NCBI GenBank assembly: GCA_934636325.1
Contig: CAKUAK010000025.1
Span: forward strand, 1-37,839
Source: an uncultured Eubacteriales bacterium
Lineage (GTDB): Bacteria; Bacillota; Clostridia; Oscillospirales; Butyricicoccaceae
Reading direction: 5' to 3'
Length of the DNA: 37,839 bases
The notes beneath the pieces are model-generated. The model worked only from the letters and a program-made list of their open reading frames with translations, was not told the DNA's origin and did not search any database. The position numbers and the translations under genes were made by a program. How positions within the stretch are numbered: position 1 is the first letter of the stretch; every line of letters starts with the position of its first letter. Positions 1 through 9,366 of the stretch are shown here, in pieces.

Positions 1-228
1 ATCATCGGGAGATTTATCGTAGACTTTTATTGTGCTTCTGCCAAGTTAGTTATTGAATTGGACGGTTCTCAACACTATGAGCCTCAGGGGATGGCCTATG
101 ATTCTGAGCGTTCCGCATTTTTGACAGCGCTTGGATTGGAGGTCCTGCGTTTCTCCAACCGAGATGTTGATATAGATTTTCGCGGCGTGTGCACACAAAT
201 TGATATCACCATTCAAAAACGCCTGTAA
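1..228 (+). CDS. DUF559 / Vsr-like endonuclease domain protein, 3' part only
   Basis: The gene runs in from the left edge, so only its last 75 codons are present, ending in TAA at 226-228. The visible part contains FYCASAKLVIELDGSQHYEP followed by RSAFLTALGLEVLRFSNRDV. This matches the C-terminal half of DUF559 proteins, a PD-(D/E)XK nuclease fold related to very-short-patch repair endonucleases; the E-x-D-G-x-x-H motif holds putative catalytic residues. The substrate of this family is generally unknown. A palindromic repeat begins within about ten bases of the stop codon. The family call is good; any function in repair or element mobility is inference. Confidence 0.75.
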   Translation: MIGRFIVDFYCASAKLVIELDGSQHYEPQGMAYDSERSAFLTALGLEVLRFSNRDVDIDFRGVCTQIDITIQKRL

Positions 229-230
229 GA

Positions 231-300
231 CCCTCTCAGTCACCTTCGGTGACAGCTCTCCCAGAGGGAGAGCCAAGGGGGCTGCCGGCAACTGTGCCAT
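231..300. repeat. Palindromic interspersed repeat (two hairpins)
   Basis: Two adjacent inverted repeats are visible: GTCACC-TTC-GGTGAC at 239-253 and GCTCTCCC-AGA-GGGAGAGC at 255-273, followed by a GGGGGCTGCCGGCAAC tail. From general familiarity, sequences of this form recur many times between genes in clostridial gut genomes. Only one copy is seen here, so its repeat nature rests on recall and not on this window. Confidence 0.5.
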
Positions 301-320
301 ATGTCATATTAGCATAAAGA

Positions 321-351
321 AACGGAGCGCATCTGCACCGATACGCTCCGT
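321..351 (+). terminator. Hairpin, possible terminator
   Basis: ACGGAGCG and CGCTCCGT pair across a loop. It lies downstream of the DUF559 gene and its repeat. The following T tract is weak, so termination is uncertain. Confidence 0.35.
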
Positions 352-368
352 TAACTATCTTACGAACG

Positions 369-388
369 CCCCGCTAAGCCGCGGGGCG
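369..388. terminator. GC-rich hairpin between convergent genes
   Basis: GCCCCGC-TAAGCC-GCGGGGC forms a 7-bp stem just 3' of the minus-strand D-aminoacylase gene. It could end transcription from either side; there is no strong U tract. Confidence 0.4.
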
Positions 389-414
389 ATTTGGATGGTG
401 TATGCCGTCAAAGG

Positions 415-2007
415 CTATTTTGCTTTCTTGACGATATGGCCGTTCTTGAGACCTGTAAAGTGTCCGTCGCGGACGGCAATGCCGCCGTTGATAACGACAT
501 AATCGATACCGGTGTTTCCGCGGAAGGGATAATCGTAATCACCGAGGGTGTCGACCTTTGCGTAATCAAAAACAGTGATATCGGCATTCATACCCTTTTT
601 AAGCAGGCCGATATTGGGCAGGCTGTATACCTCAGCCGGCATGCCGGTCATACGGTATATGGCCTCCTCAAGTGTCCAGAGGCCGTTATTGCGAATAAGC
701 GCAAGACGGCGGGGCATCGTACCGTAACCGCGGGGATGGCCGCCGGCGCGGGTCTCGGGGTCGACAGGCTTGCCGTAATCCGACCAGTCACTTCCCGACA
801 TGACCCAGGGACGTGAAAGGAAATTGAGGAGGTCGCTGTCGTTCTGCGAGAAATAGATGCCCTGGACTATAGCATCGTTCTTATCAAGAAGGTCGATGCA
901 GACATCAAAGGGATCGCGGCCCTCCTCGCGGGCGATCTGGCCGAGGGTCTTTCCGATGTACTCGGGCGTCTTGTATGTACCGGCGATAAGGCAGCCGTCA
1001 AATCCGGCCGAATAGATATTGCTCTCGAACTCGTTATACTCGTTGAAGATAGACCAAAGGGCCTTTTTGCGAAGCTCGGGATCGCGCAGGGCGTGGACGC
1101 CTTCAAGCTTGCCGCGGGTAAGGTACTTGGGGGGGATCTGGCTGGCAAGAGGAGCCGACCCGCCGGTGAAGGGATAGAGATCGGCGGTAATATTCATTCC
1201 GGCGCGCTGGTTTTCTTCGATATACTCGATAACCTCGGCCGACTTGCCTTCATTATGGTGGCCGATGACCTTTATATGGGAGATATTGACCGGGATTCCG
1301 CTGGCCCGTCCGATGACAAGAGCCTCTTCGATCGATTCCTTAAGCTGGTTGCCCTCACCGCGGATATGGGTGGTGTATACACCGCCATACTGATTGGCGA
1401 CCTTTGCGATCTCGATAAGCTCGTTCGTACCGGCAAAAACCGAAGGCGTATATACAAGGCCGGTGGAAAAACCGAGACAGCCGCATTCCATGGCCTCGGC
1501 CATCAGGTCGCGCATCTGCTGGAGCTGCTGTTCATTGGGGGTGCCTTCGCCAAGCCCCATGACCTTGCCGCGGATGTTGCCCTGTCCGGCGAAGAAGGCC
1601 AGATTGACGCCGTGGGGTTTGCTTTCAACATATTTAAAGAAAGAGGTGTAGCTCTCGCAGATGCTTTTGTACTCCTCTTCGGAAACACCGCAGGTGGGCT
1701 GGTACTCGCCGTAATAGGGAGCAGCCATTGTGCCGCACTGGCCGGCCAGCTCGGTCGTAGTACCGGCCTCAAGATGGTTATAGCCCGTTGTATCATCGGA
1801 GAAAACACATCCGTCAGAATGGGTGTGAACATCAATGAAGCCGGGGGAGACGATCTTTCCTGCGGCATCGATGATCTCTTTGGCATCACCTTCAATGTGG
1901 GGTGCGATCTCGGCGATAAGGCCGTCCTTAACGGCAACATCGGCATGGAAACGAGGCGCACCGCTTCCGTCGACTATACAGCCGTTTTTGATGATTAAAT
2001 CAAACAT
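415..2007 (-). CDS. N-acyl-D-amino-acid deacylase (D-aminoacylase)
   Basis: This 530-residue protein belongs to the amidohydrolase superfamily and should hydrolyse N-acyl-D-amino acids to the free D-amino acid and a carboxylate. The metal-site motif VHTHSD (His61, His63), the cysteine in TTELAGQCG, TTHIRGEG, ISHIKVIG and the aspartate in SGSDWSDYG match the zinc ligands known for D-aminoacylases. The C-terminal beta sandwich returns at ITVFDYAKVDT. The start has AAGGAG nine bases upstream. The gene stands alone, divergent from the LtaS-like gene. Close relatives include dihydroorotase-like and D-glutamate deacylases, so the exact acyl group and residue preferred cannot be read from sequence. 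Confidence 0.88.
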   Translation of the reverse strand: MFDLIIKNGCIVDGSGAPRFHADVAVKDGLIAEIAPHIEGDAKEIIDAAGKIVSPGFIDVHTHSDGCVFSDDTTGYNHLEAGTTTELAGQCGTMAAPYYGEYQPTCGVSEEEYKSICESYTSFFKYVESKPHGVNLAFFAGQGNIRGKVMGLGEGTPNEQQLQQMRDLMAEAMECGCLGFSTGLVYTPSVFAGTNELIEIAKVANQYGGVYTTHIRGEGNQLKESIEEALVIGRASGIPVNISHIKVIGHHNEGKSAEVIEYIEENQRAGMNITADLYPFTGGSAPLASQIPPKYLTRGKLEGVHALRDPELRKKALWSIFNEYNEFESNIYSAGFDGCLIAGTYKTPEYIGKTLGQIAREEGRDPFDVCIDLLDKNDAIVQGIYFSQNDSDLLNFLSRPWVMSGSDWSDYGKPVDPETRAGGHPRGYGTMPRRLALIRNNGLWTLEEAIYRMTGMPAEVYSLPNIGLLKKGMNADITVFDYAKVDTLGDYDYPFRGNTGIDYVVINGGIAVRDGHFTGLKNGHIVKKAK

Positions 2008-2061
2008 ATGCAGACACTCCTTTTTGAAATTTCCCCGGCACGTGAGCCGGTGTTTGTATAT

Positions 2062-2067
2062 ATTATA
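2062..2067 (-). promoter_or_regulatory. -10 box for the D-aminoacylase gene
   Basis: TATAAT is present on the minus strand 55 bases upstream of the start. No good -35 hexamer lies at the right distance, so the promoter is only partly supported. Confidence 0.4.
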
Positions 2068-2141
2068 CTTTAACCCCAGAGGAATTACCAGATAAAATCG
2101 GGCATGTGCAACAAAAATCTGAATTGTTTATAGATTATTCC

Positions 2142-2169
2142 TTGATTTGGCCGTTCATTGATATATAAT
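2142..2169 (+). promoter_or_regulatory. Sigma-A-type promoter for the LtaS-like gene
   Basis: TTGATT and TATAAT are separated by 16 bases, about 90 bases upstream of the coding start. A small hairpin (GCGGCA-GGTG-TGCCGC, 2219-2234) lies in the leader just before the ribosome binding site. Confidence 0.6.
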
Positions 2170-2260
2170 CCTTATTACAGAGAAAAAAGCGGCCTTTTGT
2201 CGACCGCGTGATGAGAAAGCGGCAGGTGTGCCGCAATAAAAGTCAGGAGTGCGTTTTAAT

Positions 2261-4279
2261 ATGAAAGCCAAGCTCAAATTGGCCGGGAGATATATATCCC
2301 GCATGGCCGGCCGCCTGAGCCGCATTATTGAAAAGAACCCCATTCTGTTCTGTGTTATCTCGGCGCCTGTGCTCGATATCATAATAGAGATGCTGAGCCG
2401 CCGCTCGCCGGTCAAGGGTATCATCTATATCGCCACCCATCCGGCGCTGCTGTTTTACAACAGCCTTGTGATACTGGTCACACTTCTTGCGGCGGCGCTG
2501 CTGCGCAAAAGGCTCTTTTCCATATTATTTATGGAATGCCTATGGCTGTGGATGGGGGCTGTCAACTGCATCCTTTTAGGCTTCAGGGTGACCCCCTTCG
2601 GCGCCACCGATTTTCTCAATATCAAATCGGCCCTCGATATCGTAGATATCTATATGACACCGCTGGAGATCGGCGCGGCGGTCGGCGCGGTGGTCGTTTT
2701 CCTGCTGCTCATGCTCTGGTTTTGGATCAAAGCGCCGAAAATGAAGGTCGATCTAAAGCAGGGCGGCGCAGCCTTCATAGTATGCGCCATCCTTGTCGCC
2801 GCGGCGACAAGGATGGGGGTCGGCGTCGGCATCATATCGGAGAGCTTCGGCAATCTGGCCCAGGCCTATGACCAATACGGCTTTGTCTACTGCTTTGCCA
2901 AGAGCCTGCTGGATCGCGGCGTCGACAAGCCGGATGATTACAGCCCCGACGTCATGGATGACATCGCGGACGAGCTTTTTGACGATCAGCCGCAGAAGGA
3001 GCCCCTCGAGCACCCAAATATAATTATGGTGCAGCTGGAATCCTTCTTTAACGTCAACCGTCTGCGCGGCGTCACGTTTTCTTCAAACCCCGTGCCGCAT
3101 TTTACCAAGCTGCTTGAAGAGAATCCCTCGGGCATGCTGACCGTCCCGGTCGTCGGCGCGGGCACAGTCAATACCGAGTTCGAGGTCATTTCGGGCATGA
3201 GTCTCGATTATTTCGGCACGGGTGAGTATCCGTACAAGACCATCCTGCGCTCGACGGTATGCCCGTCGATATGCTATGACCTTGAGAAATACGGCTATAC
3301 CAGCCACGCGATACACAATAACAACGGCACATTCTATGACAGGCATAAGGTCTATCCAAACCTCGGCTTCGATGATTTTACATCGGAGGAATATATGGAT
3401 AACCTGCGGGAGACGCCGCTGGGCTGGATGAAGGATTCGATACTGACAGAGCATATCATAAACGCCCTTGACTCGACCGATGGCAGTGATTTTGTCTATA
3501 CCGTTTCGGTACAGCCCCACGGAAAATACCCCACCGAGTATGATAAGGGCGAGCTGCCCTTCAGCGTATATGGCATCGAGGACGAGGGCAGGCGGGTGCA
3601 GTTCCAGTATTACGCCACCCAGCTTTACGATACCGATAATTTTGTCGATATGCTGCTCAAGGCCCTCGACAGCCGCGGAGAGCCCTATATCGCCGTATTC
3701 TTCGGCGATCATCTGCCCAGCCTTGCCATAACCGACGAGGAGTTGAGCGTCGGCACGACATATCAGACCGAATATGTCATATGCACCAACACCGACCTCC
3801 ACGCCGACGGCGGGGCATTGTCCAGCTATCAGCTGTCGGCCCGCGTGCTCGAGATGGCCGGTCTGCCCGGCGGTCTGCTTGCCACCCTGCATCAGACCTA
3901 TACCGATGAAGAGACCTACCAGCAGAAGCTGGAGCTGCTGGAATACGATCTGCTCTACGGCGACAAAGAGGTGCTTGGCGGCGAGATGCCCTTCGAGGCC
4001 AAGGACATGAAGATGGGAGTAAAGGAGATAAAGATAACGTCGGTCGAGCTGCGTGAGGACGGGCTTTATGTCACGGGCGAGAACATCACCGACAAGAGCC
4101 ATATATTCGTCAACGGCAAGCCTTTCGGCGATACCCAAAGGATCGATCTTGATACCCTTGTCAGTGACGATATCGGGCTTGAGTCGGGCGACGTCATCAC
4201 CATCGTCCAGATGGGCTCTGACGGCGAACCGCTGAGCTATACCGAGGAATATACATATACCGCACCGGACGAAAAATAA
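2261..4279 (+). CDS. LtaS-like membrane sulfatase (phosphoglycerol transferase family)
   Basis: The ATG at 2261 was chosen because AGGAG (2245-2249) sits 11 bases upstream; a GTG at 2249 overlaps that site. The product has 672 residues. The first 190 hold about five hydrophobic segments, followed by an extracellular sulfatase/alkaline-phosphatase-fold domain. Motifs are MVQLESFFN (metal site), the putative nucleophile Thr302 in GAGTVNTEFE, and FFGDHLPS with metal-binding Asp and His. This matches lipoteichoic acid synthase, which moves glycerol phosphate from phosphatidylglycerol to a growing polymer outside the membrane. An extra C-terminal 80 residues (from MGVKEIKITSVEL) look like a beta-rich domain. 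Substrate could be lipoteichoic acid or another glycerophosphate-modified glycan. Confidence 0.85.
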   Translation: MKAKLKLAGRYISRMAGRLSRIIEKNPILFCVISAPVLDIIIEMLSRRSPVKGIIYIATHPALLFYNSLVILVTLLAAALLRKRLFSILFMECLWLWMGAVNCILLGFRVTPFGATDFLNIKSALDIVDIYMTPLEIGAAVGAVVVFLLLMLWFWIKAPKMKVDLKQGGAAFIVCAILVAAATRMGVGVGIISESFGNLAQAYDQYGFVYCFAKSLLDRGVDKPDDYSPDVMDDIADELFDDQPQKEPLEHPNIIMVQLESFFNVNRLRGVTFSSNPVPHFTKLLEENPSGMLTVPVVGAGTVNTEFEVISGMSLDYFGTGEYPYKTILRSTVCPSICYDLEKYGYTSHAIHNNNGTFYDRHKVYPNLGFDDFTSEEYMDNLRETPLGWMKDSILTEHIINALDSTDGSDFVYTVSVQPHGKYPTEYDKGELPFSVYGIEDEGRRVQFQYYATQLYDTDNFVDMLLKALDSRGEPYIAVFFGDHLPSLAITDEELSVGTTYQTEYVICTNTDLHADGGALSSYQLSARVLEMAGLPGGLLATLHQTYTDEETYQQKLELLEYDLLYGDKEVLGGEMPFEAKDMKMGVKEIKITSVELREDGLYVTGENITDKSHIFVNGKPFGDTQRIDLDTLVSDDIGLESGDVITIVQMGSDGEPLSYTEEYTYTAPDEK

Positions 4280-4291
4280 AGGGAAATAACG

Positions 4292-4328
4292 AGCCCCGGA
4301 ATGATCTGCATCATTCCGGGGCTTTATT
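4292..4328. terminator. Bidirectional intrinsic terminator
   Basis: A perfect 14-bp stem (AGCCCCGGAATGAT, loop CTGC) is followed by TTTATTTTTG on the plus strand and preceded by an A-rich tract that serves the minus strand. It lies between the convergent LtaS-like gene and gnd. Confidence 0.9.
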
Positions 4329-4355
4329 TTTGCAAAGGATGGATCTTTAGAAAGA

Positions 4356-5807
4356 TCACACGGTATAGGTGCTGGCGGCCGTATCGCCGCCGTGGCCCGT
4401 CCAGTTGGTGTGGAAGAACTTTCCGCGGGGAGCGTCGAGACGCTCGTAGGTATGGGCGCCGAAATAGTCGCGCTGGGCCTGAAGCAGGTTGGCCGGCAGG
4501 CGTTCGGTGGTATAGCCGTCGAAATAGCTGAGGGCCGAGGTCATGGCCGGGGCGGGCACGCCGTACTCTATCGCGGCGGCGGCTACCCTGCGCCACGCGG
4601 GGACCAGCTTCTCTATGGTCGATTTGAAATAGGGATCGAGCAGCAGGTTGGAAAGCCCGGGATCGCGGTCATAGGCCTCTTTGATCTTGCCGAGGAATAC
4701 GCTGCGGATGATGCAGCCGCCGCGCCACATGAGGGCGATGCCGCCGTAATTGAGGTCCCAGCCGTAGGCCGCGGCCGCCGTGCGCATGAGGGTATAGCCC
4801 TGGGCGTAAGAGATTATCTTGCTGGCGTAAAGGGCCTGACGTATCGACTCTATCATGGCGGCGCGGTCGCCGGTGAACTCGGGGATGGTGCGGGAATATT
4901 CGTTTGACGCGCGGACGCGCTCTTCCTTCATGGCCGAAAGGCAGCGGGCGAATACGGCCTCGCCGATAAGGGTGAGGGGCACGCCCTCGTCAAGGGCGGC
5001 GATGCCGGTCCATTTTCCGGTGCCCTTCTGGCCGGCGGTGTCGAGTATTTTTTCGACGATCGGCTGGCCGTCCACGTCCTTATAGGCCAGTATATCGCGG
5101 GTTATCTCGACGAGATAGCTGTCAAGCTCGGTCTCGTTCCATTGAGCAAAGACCTCGTGCATCTCGTCGTCCGACATGCGCAGCAGATCGCGCATGAGCT
5201 GATAGGCCTCGCATATGAGCTGCATGTCGCCGTATTCTATGCCGTTGTGGACCATTTTTACGAAATGCCCCGCGCCGTTCTGGCCGACCCATTCGCAGCA
5301 GGGGCTGCCGTCCTCGACCTTGGCGCAGATGGCCCGGAATATCGGCTTTACAAAGGGCCATGCCGCCGGAGAGCCGCCGGGCATCATGCTCGGGCCCAGC
5401 AGGGCCCCCTCTTCGCCGCCCGATACGCCTGTGCCGATATAGAGCTTGCCCTTTGATTCGACATAGGCCGTGCGGCGGATGGTGTCGGGGAAATGGGAGT
5501 TGCCGCCGTCGATGATGATGTCGCCGTCATCGAGGAGGGGCAGCAGATGCTCTATCATATCGTCGACGGCCTGGCCGGCCTTGACCATCATAAAGACCTT
5601 GCGGGGCCTTTCGAGGCTGGAGAGCAGCTCTTCGAGGCTGTGGCAGCCGATGATATTTTTACCGGCTGCACGGCCCTTTATAAAGTTATCGACCTTTTCG
5701 GTCGTGCGGTTGAATACCGAAACGGTGAAGCCCTTGGACTCCATGTTCATGACGAGATTCTCGCCCATGACGGCAAGGCCGATGAGACCGATGTCGGCTT
5801 TTTTCAT
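4356..5807 (-). CDS. gnd: 6-phosphogluconate dehydrogenase, decarboxylating
   Basis: The 483-residue protein oxidises and decarboxylates 6-phosphogluconate to ribulose 5-phosphate in the cytosol with reduction of NAD(P). It has the full family length. The N-terminal Rossmann motif is [12 protein letters not shown], followed by FNRTTEKV, where the Arg-Thr pair is typical of NADP-preferring enzymes. Further on are [15 protein letters not shown] and the catalytic stretch [17 protein letters not shown] with its active lysine. The C-terminal helical domain ends in THWTG-like [10 protein letters not shown]. It begins nine bases after the PfkB kinase stop, so both are one operon. No glucose-6-phosphate dehydrogenase gene is nearby. 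Confidence 0.96.
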   Translation of the reverse strand: MKKADIGLIGLAVMGENLVMNMESKGFTVSVFNRTTEKVDNFIKGRAAGKNIIGCHSLEELLSSLERPRKVFMMVKAGQAVDDMIEHLLPLLDDGDIIIDGGNSHFPDTIRRTAYVESKGKLYIGTGVSGGEEGALLGPSMMPGGSPAAWPFVKPIFRAICAKVEDGSPCCEWVGQNGAGHFVKMVHNGIEYGDMQLICEAYQLMRDLLRMSDDEMHEVFAQWNETELDSYLVEITRDILAYKDVDGQPIVEKILDTAGQKGTGKWTGIAALDEGVPLTLIGEAVFARCLSAMKEERVRASNEYSRTIPEFTGDRAAMIESIRQALYASKIISYAQGYTLMRTAAAAYGWDLNYGGIALMWRGGCIIRSVFLGKIKEAYDRDPGLSNLLLDPYFKSTIEKLVPAWRRVAAAAIEYGVPAPAMTSALSYFDGYTTERLPANLLQAQRDYFGAHTYERLDAPRGKFFHTNWTGHGGDTAASTYTV

Positions 5808-5816
5808 AATATCCCC

Positions 5817-6890
5817 CTATCTCTGCACGCGGGCGTTGCCCTTATATATGTCCCAGATCTGCTTCTCGTCGGCCGGCTCGGCATAGTCGTTGAGGCTGGA
5901 AACGGCCAGAACTCCGCTGGCCCAGCCGAACTGAAGGCACTTTTCGGGCTCCCAGCAGTTGAGCACGCCGTAGAGCAGGCCGCCCGAGAAGCCGTCGCCG
6001 CCGCCGATGCGGTCGAGTATGTTTATCGGCCGGGGCTGCTCGACATACCAGTCGTCACCATCGAGCAGGATGGCGCCCCAGAGATGCTCGTTAGCCGATA
6101 TGACCTGACGCAGGGTCGTGGCGAACATTTGGGCGTTAGGGTATTTGGCCCTGACCTGAGATATCATTGCCTTGAAGGAATCTATCTTGGCCGAAAGCTC
6201 TTTTCCGCCGGCCTCCGGGCCGGTGAAGCCGAGGCAGAGCTGGAAATCCTCTTCGTTGCCGATCAGTATATCGGCAAGGGAGGCCAGCTCTGAAAAGGCC
6301 TTCGAGAGCTCTTCCTCGCGGCCCTGCCAGAAGGTGGCGCGGTAATTGAGGTCGAAGGAAACTATCGTGCCGTAATCATGGGCGGCGCGGGCGAGGGCAA
6401 GGCAGCATTCGGTCGTCTCGGGGCTCATGGCGGCGATAAGGCCGGATATGTGCAGTATGGCGACACCCTCCTGGCCGAAGATGCGCTCTATATCATAATC
6501 ATCGGCCGAAAGGGTGCGGCCGATCTCCCCGGCGCGGTCGTTCCAGACCCGGGGGGCGCGCAGGCCGAAGCCGGAATCGGCGATGTTGAACTGGTGGCGA
6601 TAGCCCCACGGGCCGCCCTGGGGGACGTCGGGACCCTCGAAGCGGATATTCCGGGCGCGGAGCTGACGCTTTATAAGATCGGCCATCGGGCTGCCCTCGA
6701 CAAATCTTGTCAGGACAAGGCATTCGCGGCCGAGGGAGGAGGAGACGTTAAGGACATTGCTCTCGGCGCTGGTAGATTGAAGATAAAACATGTTGCTGTT
6801 CTGGACGGCCATGTGGTCGCCCGGGGTTATGCGCAGACCCATGCTGGTCGGCGACGCGACGGCATAGCGCGTGTCTTTTCTTATTTCCAT
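5817..6890 (-). CDS. PfkB-family sugar kinase, 2-keto-3-deoxygluconate kinase-like
   Basis: This 357-residue protein has the ribokinase/PfkB fold. The C-terminal signature DRIGGGDGFSGG contains the catalytic aspartate (about residue 299) and the anion hole, followed by the helix typical of these kinases. FDLNYRATFW in the middle is the pattern seen in 2-keto-3-deoxygluconate and related kinases. It likely phosphorylates a keto-sugar acid or similar sugar with ATP. It is immediately upstream of gnd on the same strand, which fits sugar-acid catabolism feeding 6-phosphogluconate metabolism. Other options are fructokinase or another PfkB specificity; the N terminus is not diagnostic. Confidence 0.82.
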   Translation of the reverse strand: MEIRKDTRYAVASPTSMGLRITPGDHMAVQNSNMFYLQSTSAESNVLNVSSSLGRECLVLTRFVEGSPMADLIKRQLRARNIRFEGPDVPQGGPWGYRHQFNIADSGFGLRAPRVWNDRAGEIGRTLSADDYDIERIFGQEGVAILHISGLIAAMSPETTECCLALARAAHDYGTIVSFDLNYRATFWQGREEELSKAFSELASLADILIGNEEDFQLCLGFTGPEAGGKELSAKIDSFKAMISQVRAKYPNAQMFATTLRQVISANEHLWGAILLDGDDWYVEQPRPINILDRIGGGDGFSGGLLYGVLNCWEPEKCLQFGWASGVLAVSSLNDYAEPADEKQIWDIYKGNARVQR

Positions 6891-6923
6891 CGGGGATACA
6901 CCTCTCTTTTATATATCAAAAAT

Positions 6924-6946
6924 GCGGCCGGGATCGTCCCGGCCGC
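6924..6946 (-). terminator. Intrinsic terminator of the dipeptidase gene
   Basis: GCGGCCGGGA pairs with TCCCGGCCGC across a three-base loop. On the minus strand it is followed by ATTTTTGATAT, giving a usable U tract. Confidence 0.85.
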
Positions 6947-6974
6947 CGCTGAGGTATTGATCTTGCCTGCGATT

Positions 6975-7955
6975 TTATTTCATGCTTTCGCCGATGACGC
7001 GGTATGCATTCTTCCAGCAGATCTTTTCGATCTCGTCGTCGGTAAAGTGCTTCTCCAGTGCGGCGACGACCTTCGGCATTCCGGAATAATCGCCGAAATC
7101 GAGGTCATTGCCGATTCCGTCGAAGTCGGAGCCGAAGCCGAGAGCATCGATGCCGGCCTTATCCTTTATATAAAGAGCCTGGCGGACGATATCGTCACAT
7201 GTCGTCAGATTATTCTTTTCAGCTTCTTTGGACATGAAGGGGGCGCAGTAGTTGAGACCGGTCAGGCCGCCGTTCTCTCCGAGCTTTTTGAGCATATCAT
7301 CGCTAAGGTTGCGGCGGTGAGCACAGACGCCGCGGGCGTTGGAGTGGGAGGCGACGATCGGCTTTTTGGAATATTTGAAAACATCATAGATACCGCCGTC
7401 CGACAGATGGGAAATATCGACGATGATGCCCAACTCGTTCATGCGTTCGACAGCCTCGATGCCGAAAGGCTTGAGTCCCTTTGCCGTCAGGGCAGGGTCA
7501 TCGCTGTTGGGGAATCCGACCGAGTTCTCATAGTTCCATGTCAGGGACATAAGGCGGACGCCCTTTTCGTAGAACTCGTTGACACGCTCTATCTTGCCTT
7601 CAAGAGGCACGCTGTCTTCAATAGAAAGGATAGAGGACATGAGGCCGTTTTTGCGGTTGGCCTCTATGTCGGCAAGACAGAAGGCCGGGGCAATGATATC
7701 CTTATTCGCTTCAAGAGCTTCGACATACTTGCCATAGACGAAATTGAAGTAATCATACGGAGGCATGTCGACGCCAAGCCTTTCGGCCGTGTCCTGAAGG
7801 GGGATCCAGATTGCAAAGAACTGGGCCAGGGCGTCGCCCTGCTGCATCTTTTCAAGAGAGATGTGGCAGTCGTTGTGACGCAGAGAGACCTTTCCCTCGC
7901 TTCTGGCGATTCTTTCGCCGATGGTGTCGCAGTGGAAGTCAATAATACGCATCAT
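6975..7955 (-). CDS. M19 family dipeptidase (membrane/renal dipeptidase type)
   Basis: The 326-residue protein should split dipeptides, including ones with a D-residue at the second position, using a dinuclear zinc site. The metal ligands can be followed: FHCDT near the N terminus, a glutamate in SIEDSVPL, DISHLSD, ASHSNARGVC and GSDFDGIG. The length is normal for the soluble bacterial form, and there is no signal peptide, so it acts in the cytosol. AAGGAG lies nine bases before the first ATG. It appears to be its own transcription unit, with a terminator at 6924-6946 and the metK terminator upstream. It fits the peptide-degrading theme of the window. Confidence 0.93.
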   Translation of the reverse strand: MMRIIDFHCDTIGERIARSEGKVSLRHNDCHISLEKMQQGDALAQFFAIWIPLQDTAERLGVDMPPYDYFNFVYGKYVEALEANKDIIAPAFCLADIEANRKNGLMSSILSIEDSVPLEGKIERVNEFYEKGVRLMSLTWNYENSVGFPNSDDPALTAKGLKPFGIEAVERMNELGIIVDISHLSDGGIYDVFKYSKKPIVASHSNARGVCAHRRNLSDDMLKKLGENGGLTGLNYCAPFMSKEAEKNNLTTCDDIVRQALYIKDKAGIDALGFGSDFDGIGNDLDFGDYSGMPKVVAALEKHFTDDEIEKICWKNAYRVIGESMK

Positions 7956-7985
7956 GATCTCTTTCTCCTTTTTAATAGTATTTTA

Positions 7986-8023
7986 AAAACGGCAGACAGC
8001 ATGCTTCGGCGCAGACTGCTGCC
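7986..8023 (-). terminator. Probable metK terminator
   Basis: On the minus strand GGCAGCAG pairs with CTG(T)CTGCC (one bulge) and is followed by GTTTTTAAAAT. It lies just after the metK stop. Confidence 0.55.
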
Positions 8024-8040
8024 GATAAAGGCGGTAAAAT

Positions 8041-9225
8041 CTATTTGAGGTATTCTTTAAGGGTGTCGACCTTGTCGAGACGCTCCCAGGGCAGGTCGAG
8101 GTCGTCGCGGCCGAAATGACCGTAGGCGGCCGTCTGCTTATAGATGGGGCGGCGGAGGGCAAGGTTTTCGATGATGGCGGCTGGACGCAGGTCAAAATTG
8201 GCCCTGATGGCGTCGACCAGCCTCTCTTGGGGGAGCTTGCATGTGCCGAAGGTTTCGGCAAAGACCGAAACCGGGCGGGCGACGCCAATGGCATAGGCCA
8301 GCTCGATCTCGCAGCGGTCGGCCAGACCGGCGGCAACAATGTTCTTTGCGGCATAGCGGGCCATATATGCGCCGCAGCGGTCGACCTTTGTGGGATCCTT
8401 GCCCGAGAAGGCGCCGCCGCCGTGACGGCCGTAGCCGCCGTAGGTGTCGACGATGATCTTGCGTCCGGTAAGGCCGCTGTCGCCCTGAGGTCCGCCGATA
8501 ACGAAGCGGCCGGTGGGGTTGATATAGTATTTTGTCTCCTTATCGAGAAGCTCGGAAGGGAGGGTCTTTAAAATGACCTCCTCCATGACGGCGTCGCGGA
8601 GGGTAGCTATCTGGACATCGGCCGAATGCTGTGTCGAGATGACGACCGAGTCGATACGGACAGGCTTGTTGTTTTCGTCATATTCGATGGTGACCTGGGA
8701 CTTTCCGTCGGGCAGGACAAAGGGAAGGAGAGCGCTTTTGCGCACCGAGGCGAGACGGCGGGTCAGCTGATGGGCGTACATGATGGGGGCGGGCATATAC
8801 TGGGGCGTCTCTGTGCAGGCATAGCCGAATACCATGCCCTGGTCGCCGGCGCCGATGAGATCATAGGGATCGCTGCCGTCGCGGCGGTGCTCGACAGCGT
8901 TGTCGACGCCCATGGCGATATCGGGCGACTGCTCGTCGATGGCGGTCATGACGGCGCAGGTCTTATAGTCAAAGCCATAGGCGGCGTCGGTATAGCCGAT
9001 GTCGCGGACGGTCTTTCTTACGATGCTGGGGATGTCGACATAGCAGTTGGTCGACATCTCGCCCATGACGAGGACCATGCCGGTCGTGGTGACCGTCTCG
9101 CATGCAACACGGCCGTTGCGGTCGAGGTGAATGACAGCGTCGAGGACGGCGTCGGAGATCTGGTCGCAGATCTTATCGGGATGTCCCTCTGTCACGCTTT
9201 CAGATGTAAAAAGCTTGCGGCTCAT
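8041..9225 (-). CDS. metK: S-adenosylmethionine synthetase
   Basis: The 394-residue enzyme makes S-adenosylmethionine from methionine and ATP. All three repeats of the fold and the signature motifs are present: [19 protein letters not shown] at the N terminus, the hexapeptide GAGDQG in the middle and the phosphate-binding [15 protein letters not shown]. The start has AAGGAA about eight bases upstream. It follows the cysteine-synthase-like gene on the same strand with a 141-base gap, which holds a TACAAT -10-like box and a short GC-rich palindrome at 9247-9261. I found no recognisable SAM riboswitch in the leader. Confidence 0.97.
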   Translation of the reverse strand: MSRKLFTSESVTEGHPDKICDQISDAVLDAVIHLDRNGRVACETVTTTGMVLVMGEMSTNCYVDIPSIVRKTVRDIGYTDAAYGFDYKTCAVMTAIDEQSPDIAMGVDNAVEHRRDGSDPYDLIGAGDQGMVFGYACTETPQYMPAPIMYAHQLTRRLASVRKSALLPFVLPDGKSQVTIEYDENNKPVRIDSVVISTQHSADVQIATLRDAVMEEVILKTLPSELLDKETKYYINPTGRFVIGGPQGDSGLTGRKIIVDTYGGYGRHGGGAFSGKDPTKVDRCGAYMARYAAKNIVAAGLADRCEIELAYAIGVARPVSVFAETFGTCKLPQERLVDAIRANFDLRPAAIIENLALRRPIYKQTAAYGHFGRDDLDLPWERLDKVDTLKEYLK

Positions 9226-9366
9226 AAAATAATTCCTTTCTGATGACGCGCCCCGGGCGCGGCGATAACTCTAAACTATTGTAACACAAGCCGTCGGCCG
9301 TGGCTACTGTATGAACGATGAAAAAATATGTATCCGGCAGGGGATTTGTTGGCCTATTCGCCCGGG

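Noticed and set aside
6378..8048. Long plus-strand ORF of 556 codons
   Set aside because: It lies opposite the PfkB and dipeptidase genes, which have clear family motifs; GC-rich codon structure creates long shadow frames.
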